From assembly GCF_001039355.2 (NCBI RefSeq), contig NW_019774402.1, positions 210,912 through 274,911 on the forward strand: a DNA stretch of 64,000 nt, written 5' to 3'. The translations under genes were made by a program, and so were the position numbers. Below, in pieces: positions 1 to 12,584 of this stretch (position 1 is its first letter; the number at the start of each line of letters is the position of its first letter). Source of the stretch: Lingula anatina. Lineage: Eukaryota > Brachiopoda > Lingulata > Lingulida > Lingulidae. The notes under the pieces were generated by a model. That model was not told the DNA's origin and searched no databases. It saw nothing but the letters and a program-made list of their open reading frames with translations.

Positions 1-660
1 GCAAATTTAGTAAGTTCGAGCCCGCCAAGCATCACCGTGTGTGTAGTGCTCATTTTGAAGGAGGGAATAAATCGTATTTGGGTGGTAGACCAACTATATT
101 TCCACTCAAGGAATCGAAGATTTGTAAGCCCCGAAGAAAATTTATTAGACATTTAACTGTTGATAACTCTGAGACAAATTTTAGTGAACCTGGCGGCAAG
201 TGGGAAGTTGAACAGCGAGGACGAAAATGGCTTCTCAAATACAGACCACAATGCCTACTGCATTGTATCAGATGCAGGTTCTGATGCGCTTTTAACGACT
301 GTTTTAACAACATATTTTCAGTATGGAACAGAAAATCCGATCTTTAGAAAGTGAACTTTCGGAAACAAGAGTGGAATTACAACGAGCAACAAAAAATAAA
401 TAAATAAATAAATAAATAAATAAAAATAAAAGATAAAGATGCATAAAGAAATAGTGTGACAGAGAAAAAATGCTGGAACAACTGTCCGAATCATATGAGG
501 AAGTTGACAAACACACTTTCAGCATAAAGTCTATGCACAACAAACCTGAAATGGTTAAATTTTACATCGGTCTTGAAATCTACGAGGAATTAAAAATTTT
601 CATGACTTTTTATACCCTGACATTACCTCAGTATAAAAAAATGGCATGAAAACTGTCATG
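1..660 (+). pseudogene. Degenerate THAP-domain transposase fragment, 5' end outside window
   Basis: The frame from the left edge reads the C-terminal half of a THAP zinc finger: the HHRVCSAHF motif followed by GRPTIFPLK. The reading then breaks by frameshift. A coiled-coil segment (MEQKIRSLESELSETRVEL, about 324-380) lies in another frame and is cut by an AAAT microsatellite. A further segment at about 470-650 (SESYEEVDKHTFSIKSM, then KPEMVKFYIGLEIYEEL) resembles the region after the coiled coil in THAP plus DDE_Tnp_4 transposases (IS4EU/Harbinger-like superfamilies). The order THAP, coiled coil, pre-DDE region is the known layout of that family. No catalytic DDE core was found afterwards, so this is a broken remnant. 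A domesticated THAP gene is less likely because of the frame breaks. Confidence 0.7.
398..425. repeat. (AAAT)n microsatellite
   Basis: About seven AAAT units interrupt the transposase remnant just after its coiled-coil segment and add in-frame stops. Confidence 0.9.
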
Positions 661-1930
661 TGAAACTTTGGTTTGATTTCTCAGCAAGATTAAAGCTGGT
701 TTTAGTTTTACTTTGGTTTTAGAGTATTGTTATCGCCATTGCTTAGACCCGAGTAAAACTTAATAACAAATAACAAAAAAGAGAACAATTTTACCAAATA
801 TCTCATTTTTATTATCACAATGCACTTGAACATATCTAGAAAATGTTTAAAACATTGCATTTTAAAACATGGATCAGTGAAATATCGTAAGGTACCTTGG
901 AAATATCTTTCCAAGGCAACATCATTGATTTTATTATCCAAAATAAAATTGTGAGACGAAATATTGAATTGTATTTATTAATAGGCAAATATTAAAAAAA
1001 AAACAGTTTGGGCATTCCCTTCAAGGACTTGGTCCATTCTCCACTGTCTTGATTCAAACTTCAATCTGGTAGGCCTACTTCTAATTTTCTCTGCCGTTTG
1101 GATCCAATATTTTGTTTCTCTCTCTATCCTCACTGTACAGTTTACACCTATAAAACAAGTAAAAAATTTAATAGTCATGAAAATAATTATTAAAGTCATC
1201 ATCAACACATCTATAACAGTGATTAATTTACATACATACATATTAGACTGATGACAAAACAGCAAACTGACATGCCTAGTCATATTTTTTAACCGAAATC
1301 TACCTGGATACACAACAGAAATATAATGAAGAAGAAACAAATGATAGATGCACTGATATTGACAGTGAGCTTGTACTAATTACCTGTACAGTGCACTAGC
1401 CCACCTCAGAGATTGTATCAGATAATTGCCTGAACCAGGTGACAATTTTATCTCCCCAATAAATGACTCAGGTGAACATAATTACATAATAACCACATTA
1501 GGGTTTTGTATTTGGTCTTGTATTTAAGAAAATATCGTGTAACATACCTTTTAACAGCTCTTCTTTTTTGCCTGATGTGTGGGCATCCTTCATTTTAACC
1601 AACTTCTCAACTCCGGCACCTTTGTCGCCTCAAATGGCTTGTTTAATATCGCTCCTGGCACGTCTTATGCTTCCATCATGTGTTCCTATCGCTGTCAACA
1701 ACGCTTCCGGTACTATTTTGACCCCTGCAGTGCACAATTCCGGTCATGCGCACATCGCACCTTTCGAATAATGCAAGTCGTATATTAGAGAGCTTTCGCA
1801 CCTGCACGTTTAGGCGACCGACTACATTTAGCTATCCGTAACCGTAAAATGACCATCGTTTATTTTTTCGTGATTTCGCAGAAAGACCCGGTTAGCCTTT
1901 ACGGATAGTCGGATTGTACAATAGCTGAGT
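661..1930. other. No gene recognised
   Basis: AT-rich sequence with only short open frames on both strands. The minus-strand open frame at 978-1340 has no recognisable domain. I see no supported exon, RNA gene or repeat. Confidence 0.5.
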
Positions 1931-2870
1931 AGGCTGATACATGTTTTACGTGCTGTAAAGCCTCGGTCACAACCGGACGCACGAATTTCAGGATCGTACG
2001 ACCCCTGCGATTTTTGGGTGTTGCGGAGGCCGTGGAGGTCGTAGAGGTATAGGAAAGTCTGCCTTGCGAGTCGCAAGGGCCACATAAGATGTCCTTTCAG
2101 GCAGGGACGCTAATTGCAAGGAGCGATGGTCGTGGAAATTGTACTCATTTTTTGAGTTTGTCTTGCTTCCTGTGTACGTGGCACACACTCACCACTTACG
2201 AAGGGAATGCAATGCGCGGCGAAAGTAGTGCCCTTTTGCGTCAGTTTTGCTTCACGTTTGTGGTGACGTACTGACGGCGTACGTCAGTTTTGGTTCCTGT
2301 TCTCCTCTTCTTTCTTCTTCCTTCTCCCTTTTTTCTAATATGTAAGCTTCTTTCTCTTGCCTTTTGGAGACATATTAGAAACTAAATTGAGCAAAAATAT
2401 GAAAATTTTGAAAATTGCTGTACACGTTACATAGTCGATGTTAATTGTAAAGACGCAAGCGTTCGTCGTGAGCACGCCTTTTATACACCAGGCGTGGGGG
2501 TGACGCACGTGCGACGCATTCCCGGTAGGCTCTCGACTTTGTTCGTTAGTTGTGAGGGCGTGCGCCTTACTCAACACGCAAAGGGCACTTACTCCTTCAT
2601 TGCTTGCGACGTGCGTCTTCCACAACGCGCGTCTCTCTTGCTAACTCCGTGCGAGGTGAGCAAGTTACGCTTGCGGTCTCGCTGTTCGCAGGCTATTCGT
2701 AGAAACTTTTGGACATGTCCAACATCCTCCGTACGTGCTTACGGGCTGTCTGCGAGCTCGAAATTGCGTAAGAAGGCCTTGCGTGGGACGTGAGATTCTG
2801 CGCAAAATTTGGACGCAAACAGCCTGTAAGAGCCCGTACGGCCGATTGTGACCGAGTCTTATGCAGAGAC
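1931..2870. repeat. CpG-rich repeat-like block with inverted end motifs
   Basis: Base composition changes sharply here: many CG, GTCGTAG, CGTACG and GCGTAC strings in an otherwise AT-rich, CpG-poor window. A 15-base motif CTCGGTCACAACCGG at 1962-1976 recurs inverted with one mismatch at 2842-2856, so the block has a weak terminal inverted structure about 0.9 kb across. An internal near-palindrome (CTGACGGCGTACGTCAG) lies near 2269-2285. No coding potential is evident. It may be a non-autonomous transposon or a recently inserted CpG-rich repeat; a CpG-island promoter is an alternative. Confidence 0.45.
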
Positions 2871-3319
2871 GTTAAATTAGGTCATACGCCATTGGACAGG
2901 TTAGGTAATTTTGGAATGGTCTTCCATACGCAGTTCATGGAGATCCGGCTTACCCCGTTAAAAGGTATCTGTTGAGTCCCTTCAGAGGGGCAAATATGAG
3001 TACCGAAGAGGAATAATTCAACAGGAGAATGTCCCCTGTGCGGGAATGCGTCGAGTGGGAGTTCGGAAACTTTTATTGTGAAACTTTGCCTTCCTGGACT
3101 TTCGAAAGAATTAAAAAGTACTGTTGTCTCCTGTAGCCAAGCAGTACTTGGTAGGTGGTCTTCTGGCCAACTGCCATACCTGTGTGTATGGCAATCAGAT
3201 GAGTCGGTACTTTTAACTAGATCCTCCCACCTTGGTGGACTATTTAGCATGAACTGTACACGTGTACATTGTGCGTATGGAAAATTAAAGAGTAAAATGT
3301 AAAATTCATACCGCAAGCA
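2871..3319. other. No gene recognised; probable downstream flank of minus-strand gene
   Basis: Open frames on both strands here (2882-3316 minus, 3078-3302 plus) overlap each other and show no domain. The stretch sits directly 3' of the minus-strand terminal exon at 3362-3594. Confidence 0.4.
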
Positions 3320-3361
3320 AACATTTATTTAAGTGAAATCTTGAATAAAAAAACTAATGTT

Positions 3362-3594
3362 TTAACAAAGATTCAGCCCATGTGTATCTTGTAGGCAGCA
3401 GTTTTTCTTCTTAACCAAAGACATAACCATCTTAATCATTTGTTTGTCTTTCTTAATTTTAGCTTCTCGCTCTTTCTTTTCTAATTCAAAGTGTTCTTTC
3501 TCGAAGGCCAGCTTGTCTTTCAGGTAACTGACGTAATCTGCTGGTGAATCAGTACGGCGCTTCTTAGTTGGCTGCATGTTGTCGCAATTTTCAG
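3362..3594 (-). CDS. Terminal exon of unidentified coiled-coil protein gene
   Basis: On the minus strand a polypyrimidine tract and AG at 3597-3595 open a frame ending at 3362. It encodes about 77 residues: a basic KKRR patch, the motif DSPADYVSYLKDKL, then a highly charged heptad-like coiled coil (FEKEHFELEKKEREAKIKK), then a TAA stop. An AATAAA-type signal follows at about 3324-3330 on this strand, which supports a real 3' terminal exon. Charged C-terminal coiled coils of this kind are common in MADF and Myb/SANT-like DNA-binding proteins, many derived from Harbinger elements, but no DNA-binding domain is visible here. Upstream exons were not found before 4.2 kb, where an opposite-strand gene begins. 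Family assignment is inference. Confidence 0.45.
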
Positions 3595-3619
3595 CTGAAA
3601 AAAATAAGCGGGTCACCAA

Positions 3620-4140
3620 TTAATGCAGCGTCAGTAATTGTTACTGATACAATAAATATTAATCAACATTTGCTATTATAGACAATTTCATGTAAAGAAA
3701 GATGTGCTGTCCTTACTTTNGAAAACGCGGCAAGTTATTGACTGCGGGTGAAAATTGAAGATTCTAACATTGTATTTCAATGGGCTGGTTTAAACGTGAT
3801 TAAAACCAATAAAAAATCCGCAGGTAATTACAAAAGCATTTTATTTCAACAGCATTGACATAGATGAACAAGAAAATGTAAAAAACTGTTTGAAAAGTGA
3901 AAGTTACAGAAAGTTACAGGGTGGGGGGGTATACTACAAAAGTACCCATAATTCTTTATCTACTATCTACTACGGTTGATATTCATACAATACTTACTTT
4001 TATTAAATAATGCAGGCGATAACAAAATAACGCCTTATATAGCAAAAGAGAAATGGACTAAAAGGATGCCATAATTAACTTTGCATGCACATTTCCCCTA
4101 GAACTTTTTCTCTTATTTAATTACCCATCACCGTCAATAC
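3620..4140. other. No gene recognised; one ambiguous base
   Basis: AT-rich sequence upstream of the DCLRE1A promoter. It contains a single ambiguous base at 3720 and a G8 run near 3921. A possible minus-strand donor abuts the ambiguous base, but no exon can be supported. Confidence 0.4.
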
Positions 4141-4214
4141 CTGCGGGCCATTTTGTGCAACGGAAGTACTCTTCTTTGCCCGGAGATCCAAATGAACTTT
4201 AACGTTCGCGGGGA
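4141..4214 (+). promoter_or_regulatory. Probable DCLRE1A promoter / 5' UTR
   Basis: The 70 bases before the start codon hold an ETS-type core CGGAAGT at 4161-4167 and are locally GC-richer than the flanks. ETS motifs near the start site are typical of TATA-less housekeeping promoters. No TATA box is seen. The transcription start itself cannot be placed. Confidence 0.4.
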
Positions 4215-7200
4215 ATGCAGATAAGTAAAATGAAAGAAGACAGTGATGATGATATTTGGGAGTACAGTTCTCTCAAACGTTTTAAGAAAAGTGAATCAAC
4301 GAGAAAGAGACCAAAAAGCTCTAAAGATGGAGGTGCACCTGTTCGACCAAGTTTGATTGAAAATGAGATGAAAAGAAAACCTATGAGCCTCACTCGAAAG
4401 AGTCAAAGGCGAAATCGCAAGATTGCCAAACAGGAACCTTCATCAGAGCCAGAGTCTTCATTGCCCTCCATGGGAAAAACCGACCAGTGCTTGACCAATG
4501 GCCAAGTTACCACAAAAATTGAACCTGATAATATTTCATCCACACAGTCTACCGACTCCGCTTTGCACTCAGGATCACAGAACAATAAGAGTAAATTTGA
4601 TTTGTTACTTGTCAGTATATTTCAAACAATTTCATACCTTTTGAAATATGCCTTCTCAAATAACAAGTGTGTTATTTTGTATGATATACAGTTAACACAT
4701 AAATTCTGCATTTCCTTAAAGCTTACTTTGTAGTTGATAATTTTAATGAATGGTCCTATTAACAGTGTTAATAACACCATAACCCTGGAAAGTGTCAGAA
4801 AGTTACCTCAGTTTTTGGCTTTAAGTACTATAAAGGTAAGTCATCATTCCACCCTATGTTACAAACACTTGAGACCTTATGTGATGTCACAAATGCTGTG
4901 TAAGTGGCTTAATTAGACTTCAAACAAGACAGGTGGAAGGAAAGGCTTAAACATTATCAAACTGGCTTGTGAAGTGCAACAAAAGGTTATAAGATGTGAA
5001 TGATATACTACAAAGTGTTACAAAGGATGCACAGTTTTGCTAGGATGTGGATATTTATAGCCTTGAGAGTTTGTAATACAGGGTAGAATGAGGCCTTACC
5101 TGTTGCACCCTCTGGAATAGGATACAAAATTTAATTTTAAATGTCATACCCGTTGTAAGTACATGTATCAGTACATGTATCAGTACATGTATCAGTAATT
5201 CCAGAAACTGATGCAAGTCACAAATGGGGTCCATTTTTGATTCTCACTGCTTTGCGATGTGTATAATAGTAAAAAAAAATAAAAATGACATCTACATTCA
5301 TAAATGTCAGATGATCTAGTGGTTTTTATGGAAGTGGTGCATGTACCTTGTATATGTTGCTCATTTTTAGCATGATCCTTTGTAAATTATGCCATTATAG
5401 GTTTGACTTAAAGGCCCTCTTTGGGTTTTTTGGTGTGTTTTGGTTCTTGTAAAAGTTTGATGTAGTTCTGAACAAAGTTTGCAGATCATTTTTTTATATT
5501 GATTTATTTGTAAAGAATTTTCAAACTCAAACTTGGGTATGATGTCACCTGAAGTACACTTAAAAGATTAATCAAAAACATTTTGATAGTTATGATATTA
5601 CAAATTTACATTGCATTTTAGTGTGTAAGTTATTAAAGAATTTTTTTCATCTGTTTTCAATGGTGTTTCATTAGAAAACTCAAAAAGGAAACTTTATTTT
5701 AGGTAAATGTACACCAACTAAACCAAGAAAGATATATGAAGGATTTTGCCCTCTCTGCCAAATGCCATTTTCATTGCTTCTTATCCAGTCTCCAAACTGG
5801 CATGTTACTGAATGTTCCAACATAGTTGCAGCCCTAGAAGACAAACCAGGTACAGTTAATATGAAGATGATTAGGGAGAAACATGAACCTGATTCTTCTT
5901 TTTAATTACAACCGCCATTGTAATTAATTAGAATGCAATGAAGAGTAGGTACATGTATCACATTTTATTCTTATCAAATTGCAGATGCTTCTGTTTGTAC
6001 TTTAAATACTTGCAGCTCCTTTTAGACTGGTCCTGCTGTCCTATTTTAGAAAGGAGTTCTGTTATATATTAAAGAATGCCATTACTTATACCCCCAGTAG
6101 TTTATTCATGCATTTGGGGAGCATTTTAGTTTTTGGAATTTTCGACCTTAAGAATGAAATGTGTAAAAGCACTGCTGCTTTTGATTAAAATTGAATATGT
6201 TGTTTGATTGAAATTTCAGAATGTGCTGAGGGAATTTACTGTGATGTAACCATTCCAAGTCATTACCACAAGTTTAGACACACAGCTTTGGCTTTGTCAA
6301 GAGATTGTGGACAACTGACAAGTTTTCCCACTGAACAGCAGAATGGATTTGAAACCATTAGTGTGTATATTGCTCATGAGGGGATTGGGGCGTGAAGTGG
6401 TTATAAACCTATTTGCTTTCACATTTGGAAATATAGAAATCTAACATATCTAAGAAAAAGTAAAGATTATCCATATTGGTAGATTCTGTTAAGGCTTATA
6501 TGTCATATCTTAAAATTAACAAACAGTCAGAACACTTTGAATTAAGTGTGAAATGGACCAAATATGAATTCATAAAGATTTGTAATATTAATGCAAATGA
6601 CATGTCATTTCAGGAGAATCGTCAGCGTCTTCCAGAAAGCTGTTTGAAAGAGCACAATTGGAGCCTCATTATTTTAAATGTGATGAAGAAAAAGAAAAGC
6701 CTTTACCATTTTGTGGAAAAATATTTACCTGCAGAGGAAGACATTAAGATGCCAGGGAAAATAGAACCAAATGATCCCACAATAGCTGACATTGATTACA
6801 TGAGCGACGAAGACATATTTGATGAAAAAAATGACACTAGTGCTGAAATCAGAAACAAAGTTGAAGACATGTTATCTCAAGAAACAATCTTCAAAAAACA
6901 GAATTGTTCACGAGATGGTTCAGAAAGATTAAATGATGTATCACCAGTGAATACACCATCAAAGGGTTTTTCTGTAGATACCGTGTTTCCTAATAGTGAA
7001 ATCGAAAAACTCTTCACAGATGAACAACCATGGGCTTTGGATATTGATGAAAACTGTATAGAATCATCTGACATTCCTATAAGTGCAGATAGCACCCAGC
7101 ATACTGGGGGCAGAAATAGTGCTGATACGCAGAACATCAGTACTTTGCAAACTACAGAAGGTGCACTAGTTGAATGTAAAGGACAGAAGTTCACACAAGA

Positions 7201-7579
7201 TGTAATGCAAACCAAACAAACATCTATTTACAGCTTTTTCAAGCCTTCTGACGAAATAAGAAAACAAGTTAAATACAATTCCGCCAGTGCAGCAAGTAAG
7301 ACTGCAAAGCCAAAGGATGCAGTGTCTGAACAACAGACCCAAAGGCTTCAGAGACATTTTCTTGGAGCCAGAAGTGATAAGAGTAATAAAGAAAGAGTTG
7401 AAGAAAATGGAAGTGTGGCACCCATAGCAAAAGGCAGATGGAAGACAACTTGCCCATTTTACAAGAAAATCCCAGGTTCTTTTATTGAATACATTTTTAT
7501 CAAGCACATACTGTTATACATGGGTAGCAGTTACAATACATTACACGCTCATGCAAATGCAGCTTGAAAATGGATTGTA

Positions 7580-7648
<69 letters not shown>

Positions 7649-7649
7649 C

Positions 7650-7699
<50 letters not shown>

Positions 7700-10600
7700 T
7701 TTTTGATTTATTATTTGAATTGTGATTTTTTTGTTGCCTGTGCGTATAAATTAACTATTCTTATGTTTATTGAATAATCCATTTTATTTCAGGCACATCA
7801 TTTACAGTGGATGCTTTCTGCTATGGGGTGGTGCCTGGCTGCTCTGCATATTTTCTTTCCCACTTCCACTTTGACCATTACAGAGGGCTCAGTAAACACT
7901 TCAAGCAGCCGATATATTGTAGTCAGGTTTGTTTAACATTTTTCAGATGTTGTGGATTATCCAGTACTACCAGTACTAGGGCATCAAAGTCTCTTTTGCA
8001 TGTGTGCAGTAATACCCCAAATATTGCACAACTTCCAAGGACAGCCTCTATTGGCAAAATCTACCAAAATGGTCTTTTCCATTTGCTACTTTGGTGACTG
8101 TACCCAAAAACAAAGCAGAAAACCATGTTGACAGATGTAGCTTGTTGATAAGACCACCTTATGTGCAATATTACAATATTGGACACCTCCAAACTTCAAA
8201 TCTCACTTCTGTGCCCTAAAGTGACACAACCCTGAGTTTTCATTATATTTGTTTTATTGCTTTTCTACCCAGGGAATCAACATAATATTGCAAAAATTTA
8301 TTAAGACTTGAAAGTTTGTAAATTTTTTTTTTGAAAAAAAATGTGACTAGAACAAGAATGGTTGTCATACAGTATTTGAAACACAAAAATCTATTATTGT
8401 TAACTTGTTTGCTTCAGGTCACTTCAAACTTGGTTAAAAAACAGATTCGGGTGGAAGACAAGTACCTTATTTCCTTGCCAACTGACAGGCCATGCCATGT
8501 GCATGGAGTTCAGGTCACTCTAATGGAGGCAAACCAGTAAGGCTTCCTTACTGACTTATTTGTTAACATAAAGAGCTCTTTCTCCTTTTCAGTGATACAA
8601 TGTCCACAGTTATTGGAAAAAGAGCTTGTTTGTATTGCTCAGTGAAATAAAACTATTTTGAATATTTGTAGAGTGACGCATTGACACATATTTTAAAATA
8701 CTAATTTAGAAAATTTTGACTGCTTGTGTATGTCCAGGATGTGTATTTATCAGTAGGGAAATGGTGCATTTCTCATATTGTACACTATGGAAATCCGTTC
8801 ATTAAGGTATCTACGTGTTCAAATGATTCATTTAATCAACCCTTCATAATGATTCATAAAAAACTGATAAACTCAGTAGATATTATCTTTTCTCCTAAGT
8901 AAAACTTTCTAACAAAATGCCCTCTAAATGTGCCAAATGTGCAACTGATGCTGTGCTTGAAAATGGGATTTCTTGAGGTTAAAATGGAAATTTCCTATAA
9001 TATATGTATATACTTATATGTTATTTAATTACCAAAAATGTCTCTCTTAGTTGCCCAGGTGCTGTGTTGTTTTTCTTTGAACTTCCAAATGGTAGGGCAA
9101 TTTTGCACACTGGAGATTTTAGAGCAGACCCCTCAATGGTGGAGCATCCTGCCCTCAAGGGGAGAAAGATTCACCAGTTATATTTGGATACAACGTAAGT
9201 TATACCAACTCAAACACATGGGTTTTCAGTTTGCTTGGTAGTTGGTATAGTGTTAGGTGGTGACTGTGAAGCAAGTGTTATTGTAACCCTAGGAGCACCA
9301 CCCTTTTATTTGTACATAACTTCTGTGTGTATATATTTATTTTGTTGTGTAATATTTTTAACTACATGTACATTGATCTTTTTTACTTTTTTTTTTTTAA
9401 TTTCATAATGTGACATACTTTATTTGAATACTTTCAGTTACTGTGATCCTTCCTATGCATTTCCACCTCAGCAAGATGTGGTCAGTTTTGCTGTGTCCTT
9501 GGCAGGGAAACATATATGTGAACACCCTAACAGTTTGATTGTCTGTGGCACATACACAATAGGAAAAGAAAGGATCTTTATAGGTATGAATTGATAAATT
9601 AAAAGCATTGTATAGGCATCTGGCTTAGGATTAATAAATTAAAACCTGATGAATCAGATGGAAGTTTATTGGAAATTAAATGCACAGTATATGTTACCAC
9701 ATTGACAGCATGAAGAAGACACTTCTTATTATGCTTCTTAATTTAATAAATTCTTGTTTGTGTCAAGAGAAATCATAACATCGATTAACTGCATTACATT
9801 GTAGCAATTGCAGAAGCTATTCAGAGCAGGGTCTGTGTGACAAGAGAAAAGTACAGAATCTTACAGTGTCTTGATGATAATAAACTAGATGGTATGCTCA
9901 CAACAAAATGGACAGAGGCAAAAGTGCATGTATTACCTATGGGCAAACTGAAGTTGGATGTATGTATTTTTTTATTTAACATTGTAGTATCATTATGGCT
10001 TCGTTCACATGCAATGTCTATTTTCTANTGGCATTTCCTGCATCTTTACAACATTATTAGTTGATTATGTAAAAATGATGGTAAACTTGTTATCGTGTAT
10101 TGTGTAATAAAGTTTCAAAAATGGAAATAAACTCATATCATTGCAGTTTGTCAGATTCAGTCATTAAAATTTTGCATCAGAATTGACAGTAGCCTATTTT
10201 GTGCATAGTTATTTCCTGTTTTTTGTCTGTACATTTGACAGCTTTGCTGCCTTTTTTTTCTTTTTGCTTTCAGACCCTCCAAGAACATCTGAGAAGTTTT
10301 AAAGGACAGTTTGATAACATTTTAGCATTAGAACCCACTGGATGGACTCATTCAGGAAAGACCCTATCACTGAATAATATCAAACCAAAAGTGAAGAAGA
10401 AAGGTATAACAATATATGGTAAGAAGCATTCTTTGAAGCCTACTTAGTAAATTAAATTGAAATTCTTATTTCCCAAATTCTTCATGGTGCATTGATAGTT
10501 ATCTCAAATCAAAATAAAAGAAGTCATGACATAAAACTATTTATCTTTTGTTCCAAGCATAAGCACACATCTACATGTGTCACTTGCATATATAACATTG

Positions 10601-10844
10601 ATTTCCAATCTGAAACTATTTTGCTGTTGGATATCATTTCTCAGGTGTGCCTTACAGTGAGCACAGTAGTTACACAGAACTGAAGAACTTTGTCCAAGCT
10701 CTCCAACCTGACCAGATACTGCCAACTGTAAACAATGGAAATCCTACTAGTAGACGTAAAATGGAATCTTTATTCAAATCCTGGTTACAAGAAAAGAAAG
10801 TACATTCTCAGCAAATTTTATTGAGCACTTGGTGCAAAAATTGA
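4215..10844 (+). CDS. DCLRE1A: DNA cross-link repair 1A nuclease (SNM1A)
   Basis: 5'-to-3' exonuclease of the metallo-beta-lactamase/beta-CASP family; SNM1A acts in the nucleus at interstrand crosslinks. Eleven exons keep frame: 4215-4590, 5703-5849, 6220-6362, 6614-7475, 7793-7926, 8418-8536, 9051-9194, 9438-9583, 9805-9959, 10274-10418, 10645-10844, giving 856 residues (human about 1040). The start region has the family's DDDIWEY motif. Exon 2 has the UBZ4 finger (CPLCQMPF...WHVTEC), exon 3 the following conserved ECAEGIYC...TIPSHY block. A canonical PIP box QTSIYSFF lies at residues 424-431. The catalytic half begins CPFYKKIPG and contains [33 protein letters not shown] and PYSEHSS. The exon 3 donor (GTGTAT after AGT) is the least certain boundary, and exon 4 uses a weak GTTCTT donor. 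ATG 4230 is an alternative start. One ambiguous base lies in the intron at 10027. Confidence 0.95.
5161..5196. repeat. Three tandem 12-bp units in intron 1 of DCLRE1A
   Basis: The unit ACATGTATCAGT is repeated exactly three times in a row. Short intronic tandem repeat with no evident role. Confidence 0.85.
7581..7690. repeat. (TA)n microsatellite with palindromic GTATATATATAC islands
   Basis: About 110 bp of alternating TA with a few G and C interruptions, followed by a T-rich tract, in DCLRE1A intron 4, about 100 bases upstream of the exon 5 acceptor. Confidence 0.9.
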
Positions 10845-12580
10845 CTAGTAAATTTAATTAAAATATTGATTCTAGTCACATTTTTCTTTAACAGAATATA
10901 TGTTACCAGCCATGTTAATTGTGCATTTTGAAATTATATTGTATATGGTTCTATCATGCCATTCAGATATGGTATCAGTCATGGCAACATCTAGTTCGCA
11001 TCATGGTTTAACAGTGTAATGTTGGGGTCTTTTTGTTACCCTCTTCGAGGTGTAAGACCATTTACCACAATTGCTTTTAGAATGGAAAAGCTCCTCTCCT
11101 CAGACTAAGTGTACGCTTTTTTTAAACCCTCTATAGTCCTCAATAGCCCTCTATAGTTCTCAATAAATTTAAAAAATAAAAAATAAAAATCAGGAGCATT
11201 TACCCTAATTTATATTTCATATTATTTGTCAACTCCCACAATGATGGCAATTGAAAATTTAACTTTGATTGTAAGACTGACAAGAATATTTTCATTTTAT
11301 CCAATAAAATTTATTGGCTGAAAATATACTGTCTTTATATGTGAAATAGTTTCATAATCATTTCGACAAGTGCAGATAACTTTAACCAAAACAGACTGAA
11401 TACATTACATGTGCATATATATATATGACAATATTTCTACTTTAATGTGGTCTCAGTTATCTGAAGGTTCCTGCCTTTACTTTTTTACATTGGATAATAA
11501 AATAAGACCTGGAGCATAATTTAAAGCATTTGTTAAAGAAGTTTAGACATTCATAGTGTACAATGTAATAAGTCTTTTCATCTTCCTCTTTAAATTGTTG
11601 CACCAGTAAATTCATTTATATTTTGACTGATACTATTCATATTTGATAATTTATTCACATGATTTATTGTATTTTTATGGATAGCAATTTATTTTTTGTG
11701 TGTATTTTTCACCAAAATATTATTTAGATGGAGTGTTCTACAGTATTTTGAATAAGAAAAATTAAATAAGGAGAATAATAAAGATATGGTACTAGTAAAT
11801 GTTCTTTAATAGTAGATCTTGTTTCTTGTTCAGTTGTTATCTGTACAGAAAAAATGTTTATGGTCTTTGTCAAACATTTTCAAAAATTTTGTGAAAATTT
11901 GATGTAGGCTATAAATAGCTTGATTCAAAGCTTGCTAGTATGTGTGGAGCAAAAACCTTTTCATAAGATTTTAACTTTCAAACATTGATACCTCACACTT
12001 TCTTACAGTATGGCAATTATATTTCAAATCTGCTGCCCCTACAACTTGAAGTCATTTTAAAAAAGGACCAGAGTTTGATAAAGTTGAAATAAGTATCGGA
12101 TAACAGTTCAGAATGACGAAGACGGAATGTATGCCACTAGCAAACGCGTGTAGGGCTTTTTAAGTTAAAATATTTTTGCTATAGGGACAATTATCTTCTC
12201 TAATATAATCAAATTTTCTTAATTGGGTAACAACCGAGGCATCAAATATACGAGTTAACCCTATTGATAATTGCATCATTTTTTCCATTTGTTTGGCAAC
12301 ATCTTTGACCTGAAACGTGAGCACGGTGTTTTCTTTAAACAGAAAATTACGTCAAGGTTATTTTAAGCACCCCCTTCCTCCGCCCCTTTCCTAGTCCAAT
12401 AACACTTGATATTACCTCAGGTTATGTCAAATTGAACGCTTAATATAATATGCAAAGACCAAGATCAACAATCCATAACATTTATGACTCACACTGTCTC
12501 AATGATGGAAAATTTTTTAACTTAAGTGGGCAAACTAGACCTTTCTAGAAAGATCTTAAAATAAGGGCTGCATTCACGTA
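10845..12580. other. DCLRE1A 3' flank and intergenic; no gene recognised
   Basis: AT-rich and without domain-bearing ORFs. Clustered AATAAA motifs near 11163-11190 are candidate polyadenylation signals for DCLRE1A. The rest up to the CREBRF promoter shows nothing I can support. Confidence 0.5.
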
Positions 12581-12584
12581 AACA

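Noticed and set aside
978-1340. 120-codon minus-strand open frame
   Set aside because: No domain, hydrophobic AT-driven composition, ends in a poly(A/T) tract, no convincing splice or start context.
2335-2975. Overlapping plus and minus open frames in the CpG-rich block
   Set aside because: Frames exist on both strands because CpG-rich sequence has few stops; no recognisable motif.
2882-3316. 144-codon minus-strand open frame
   Set aside because: Overlaps another open frame on the plus strand, lies downstream of a polyadenylation signal and shows no domain.
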